This document shows positions 62,246-64,000 of a stretch of DNA of 64,000 nt, in pieces. The notes beneath the pieces were generated by a model, which was not told the DNA's origin, made no database searches, and was given only the letters and a program-made list of their open reading frames with translations. Where the stretch lies: positions 1,674,001-1,738,000 of the forward strand of contig NZ_CP158375.1 of assembly GCF_041021955.1 (NCBI RefSeq), read 5' to 3'. The DNA is from Caulobacter sp. 73W (GTDB lineage: Bacteria > Pseudomonadota > Alphaproteobacteria > Caulobacterales > Caulobacteraceae). The position numbers were made by a program, and so were the translations under genes. Numbering within the stretch: the first letter of the stretch is position 1; each line of letters begins with the position of its first letter.

Positions 62246-63823
62246 TTACAGGTCGTGCAGACCCGGCCGGTGAGGCTCGACGACGAAAGTCTTCAAGGTG
62301 CTGATCCTCCCGCCCGGGGCGCTGACCTTGTCGATCACCTTCAAGGTTGTCCGCCACTGATCAGGACCAACGTCGAAGACCTGGTAGCCCCTCTGCTGGT
62401 TGTGAAGCTTCAGGTTCGGATTATGCCGCAGCAGCGGCGCCGACTTGGAAGCGTCCGCCGTTCCGTCCCCTTCCGAGGAGATCGACGTGGTCAAGAACTC
62501 CGTCGCGGCCGCTCGGCCGGCCGGCTCCGCGTCACGGGCGGGCACCACACCGACGTAGTGGTTGTGCGCATCCCCGCTGGCCACGACCACATTGGTCAGC
62601 CTGCGGGCCTCAATGGCCTCAACGAACCGACGGCGCGCCGCGGGGTAGCCGTTCCACGTGTCAGTAGATCGCGCGCTTAGACCGTTGGGGCCCTCGCGCA
62701 GCATCGGCATCATCATCACCTGCTGGGCCACCAAGTTCCACCGGTGAGCCCCGCTCATACCCTTGGCGAGCCAAGCCTCTTGTTCAGCGCCAAGCACGGT
62801 CGCCTGCTCGAAGTCTTCCGTCCGGCAAGGTCGGTCATCTGCGCTCATGCAAAGCTGGTCGGTGCGGTGGCTGCGAGTGTCGAGCACGTGCATGCGCACG
62901 AGACGGCCATAGTCCAGTCGTCGGTGAAATCTCGCCCCGCTTAGTCGAGGAAACTGAGCGCGGCGCACCGGCATGTGCTCGTACCAGGCCTGCAGGGCGG
63001 CCATCTTGCGCAGGGCGAAGACCTCGGACGGCGTGCCGTCCTGGTCGATCTCCTGGACCCAGTTGTTGTCGACCTCGTGGTCGTCGAAGGAGACGATGAA
63101 GGCGGCCGAGGCGTGGGCGGCGATCAGCTCCGGGTCCGATTTATAGAGGGCGTACCGCCGACGGTACTGATCGAGGCTGTAGAGCTCCTGGCCAAGATGG
63201 GCGCGTGCGCGCACCCGCCCATGCTCGTCGGCGGTTCCGACCGGCCGGCGCGCCGTCGCCTCGTAGATGTAGTCGCCATAGTGGAAGACCGCGTCGACCT
63301 CCTCTTCCTGGGCCAGATGCCGATAGGCGTCGTAGAAACCTGATTCATAGTTTTGGCAGCCGGCCACCGCGATACGGACGTTGCGCGGCTCGGCGCCAGC
63401 CGCAGGGGCCGTGCGGGCCGTCCCCGCCGGGCTGGCTTCTCCCGCGCCCACCCGGAACCGATACCAGTAGCGCCGCGCCGGTTTCAGCCCATCGACCTCC
63501 ACATGAACCGCGTGAGCCAGTTCCGGCCGAGCGATGGCCTCCCCGCTCCGAGCGATCACGGCGAACCGCTCGTCCTCGGCCACCTCCCATTTCACCGTGA
63601 CCGGCCGCGGCCCCATGCCGCCGGCCTCGGCGAACGGCTTGGGCGCCAGCCGCGTCCAGACGACGAACCCGTCTGGCCAAGGATCGCCAGCGGCCACCCC
63701 AAGGGTGAACGGATAGCCGTCGATCTTGGCCTGAGCCCACACATCGCTTGCGCGGCCAAGACCGGTCAGGAGGATCAGATTGCCGCCGGCCGTGAGCAGG
63801 CGTCGACGATCAAGCATTGTCAT
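62246..63823 (-). CDS. phoD: PhoD-type alkaline phosphatase, exported by the Tat pathway
   Basis: A 525-residue secreted phosphodiesterase/phosphatase with a twin-arginine signal (MTMLDRRRLLTAGG). The PhoD N-terminal domain (about 30-135) and metallophosphatase core follow. Metal-binding motifs include HYGDYIYE (near 180), SFDDHEVDNNW (near 255) and VASGDAHNHYVG (near 415). It releases phosphate from organic esters under phosphate limitation. A TonB receptor C-terminus lies 17 nt upstream on the same strand, suggesting a phosphate-ester uptake unit. Confidence 0.9.
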   Translation of the reverse strand: MTMLDRRRLLTAGGNLILLTGLGRASDVWAQAKIDGYPFTLGVAAGDPWPDGFVVWTRLAPKPFAEAGGMGPRPVTVKWEVAEDERFAVIARSGEAIARPELAHAVHVEVDGLKPARRYWYRFRVGAGEASPAGTARTAPAAGAEPRNVRIAVAGCQNYESGFYDAYRHLAQEEEVDAVFHYGDYIYEATARRPVGTADEHGRVRARAHLGQELYSLDQYRRRYALYKSDPELIAAHASAAFIVSFDDHEVDNNWVQEIDQDGTPSEVFALRKMAALQAWYEHMPVRRAQFPRLSGARFHRRLDYGRLVRMHVLDTRSHRTDQLCMSADDRPCRTEDFEQATVLGAEQEAWLAKGMSGAHRWNLVAQQVMMMPMLREGPNGLSARSTDTWNGYPAARRRFVEAIEARRLTNVVVASGDAHNHYVGVVPARDAEPAGRAAATEFLTTSISSEGDGTADASKSAPLLRHNPNLKLHNQQRGYQVFDVGPDQWRTTLKVIDKVSAPGGRISTLKTFVVEPHRPGLHDL

Positions 63824-63840
63824 CAGTGGCTCGCCTAGGA

Positions 63841-64000
63841 TCAGAACCTGGCCCGAAAGCCAAGCGAGGTGGTCACCCCGTACTTTTGGTAGTTGTCGCC
63901 AAGGTCGGGGCTGAGCCCGTTGGTGTCGACGGTGCGCACGAAGGGGCGGTCGAACAGGTTCTTGGCGAAGAAGAAGACCTCCCAGCCATCGCGCAGTTCG
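63841..64000 (-). CDS. TonB-dependent receptor, C-terminal fragment (cut by window edge)
   Basis: The last 52 codons of a minus-strand gene that enters from beyond the window. The peptide contains FFAKNLFDRPFV, a typical penultimate TonB-receptor strand pattern, and ends GFRARF with a terminal Phe. It is the upstream neighbour of the PhoD gene, so a phosphorylated substrate is plausible. Confidence 0.75.
   Translation of the reverse strand, partial: ELRDGWEVFFFAKNLFDRPFVRTVDTNGLSPDLGDNYQKYGVTTSLGFRARF

Overview
The window is high-GC DNA from an alphaproteobacterium, most likely Caulobacteraceae (Caulobacter or a close relative). The pointers are several large TonB-dependent receptors, a lasso-peptide locus of the Caulobacter/Asticcacaulis type, an imuA-imuB-dnaE2 mutasome under alphaproteobacterial LexA boxes (GAAC-N7-GAAC), HWE-type histidine kinases and a LOV photoreceptor kinase. 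I saw no rRNA, tRNA, CRISPR array or insertion sequence.

1-4023 (minus strand): the left end is part of a VirB-type type IV secretion operon, read virB2-virB3-virB4-virB5-eexN-virB6, with virB6 cut by the window edge. 4214-4724: two small XRE regulators, each preceded by a pair of GACTATAGTC palindromes. The second pair also faces the sigma-factor gene.

4755-15189: a complete lasso-peptide system. One arm (plus strand) encodes an ECF sigma factor, a FecR anti-sigma factor, a TonB receptor with an STN signalling domain and a lasso isopeptidase. The converging arm (minus strand) encodes a GntR regulator, two 36-residue precursors, the fused RRE/protease B and the cyclase C. Both predicted core peptides start with alanine. 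A GNRA-loop hairpin follows each precursor gene. The two arms meet tail to tail and overlap by 65 nt.

15460-29177: mixed chromosomal genes: an XRE regulator, a hybrid histidine kinase, an HWE kinase, an AhpD-like protein, a secreted aspartyl-protease-like protein overlapping a large Ig-repeat surface protein, a TetR/VOC pair with two operators, a serine hydrolase and a LOV hybrid kinase.

29257-48804: a uronate-polysaccharide utilisation locus with two TonB receptors, two alginate-lyase-fold proteins, a GH3, a GH2 beta-glucuronidase-like enzyme, a putative lyase, a GH105/GH88 hydrolase, a mannonate dehydratase and two closely related FadR-type GntR regulators. A recurring TTGGTCAGGCCAA-like motif lies before nearly every transcription unit, so the locus looks like a single regulon. 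The enzyme set fits a beta-glucuronan-like or glucuronate-rich polymer.

48965-59990: DNA-damage functions: a SRAP protein, imuA, imuB and dnaE2, with LexA boxes before imuA and before dnaE2. Between imuB and dnaE2 sits an atypical AT-richer two-gene insert (a lipoprotein and a Gly/Ala-rich protein with an EF-hand and an HD motif). The 3' end of dnaE2 is frameshifted as given. 60209-64000: a zinc alcohol dehydrogenase, a small membrane protein, a PhoD-type phosphatase and the C-terminus of another TonB receptor.
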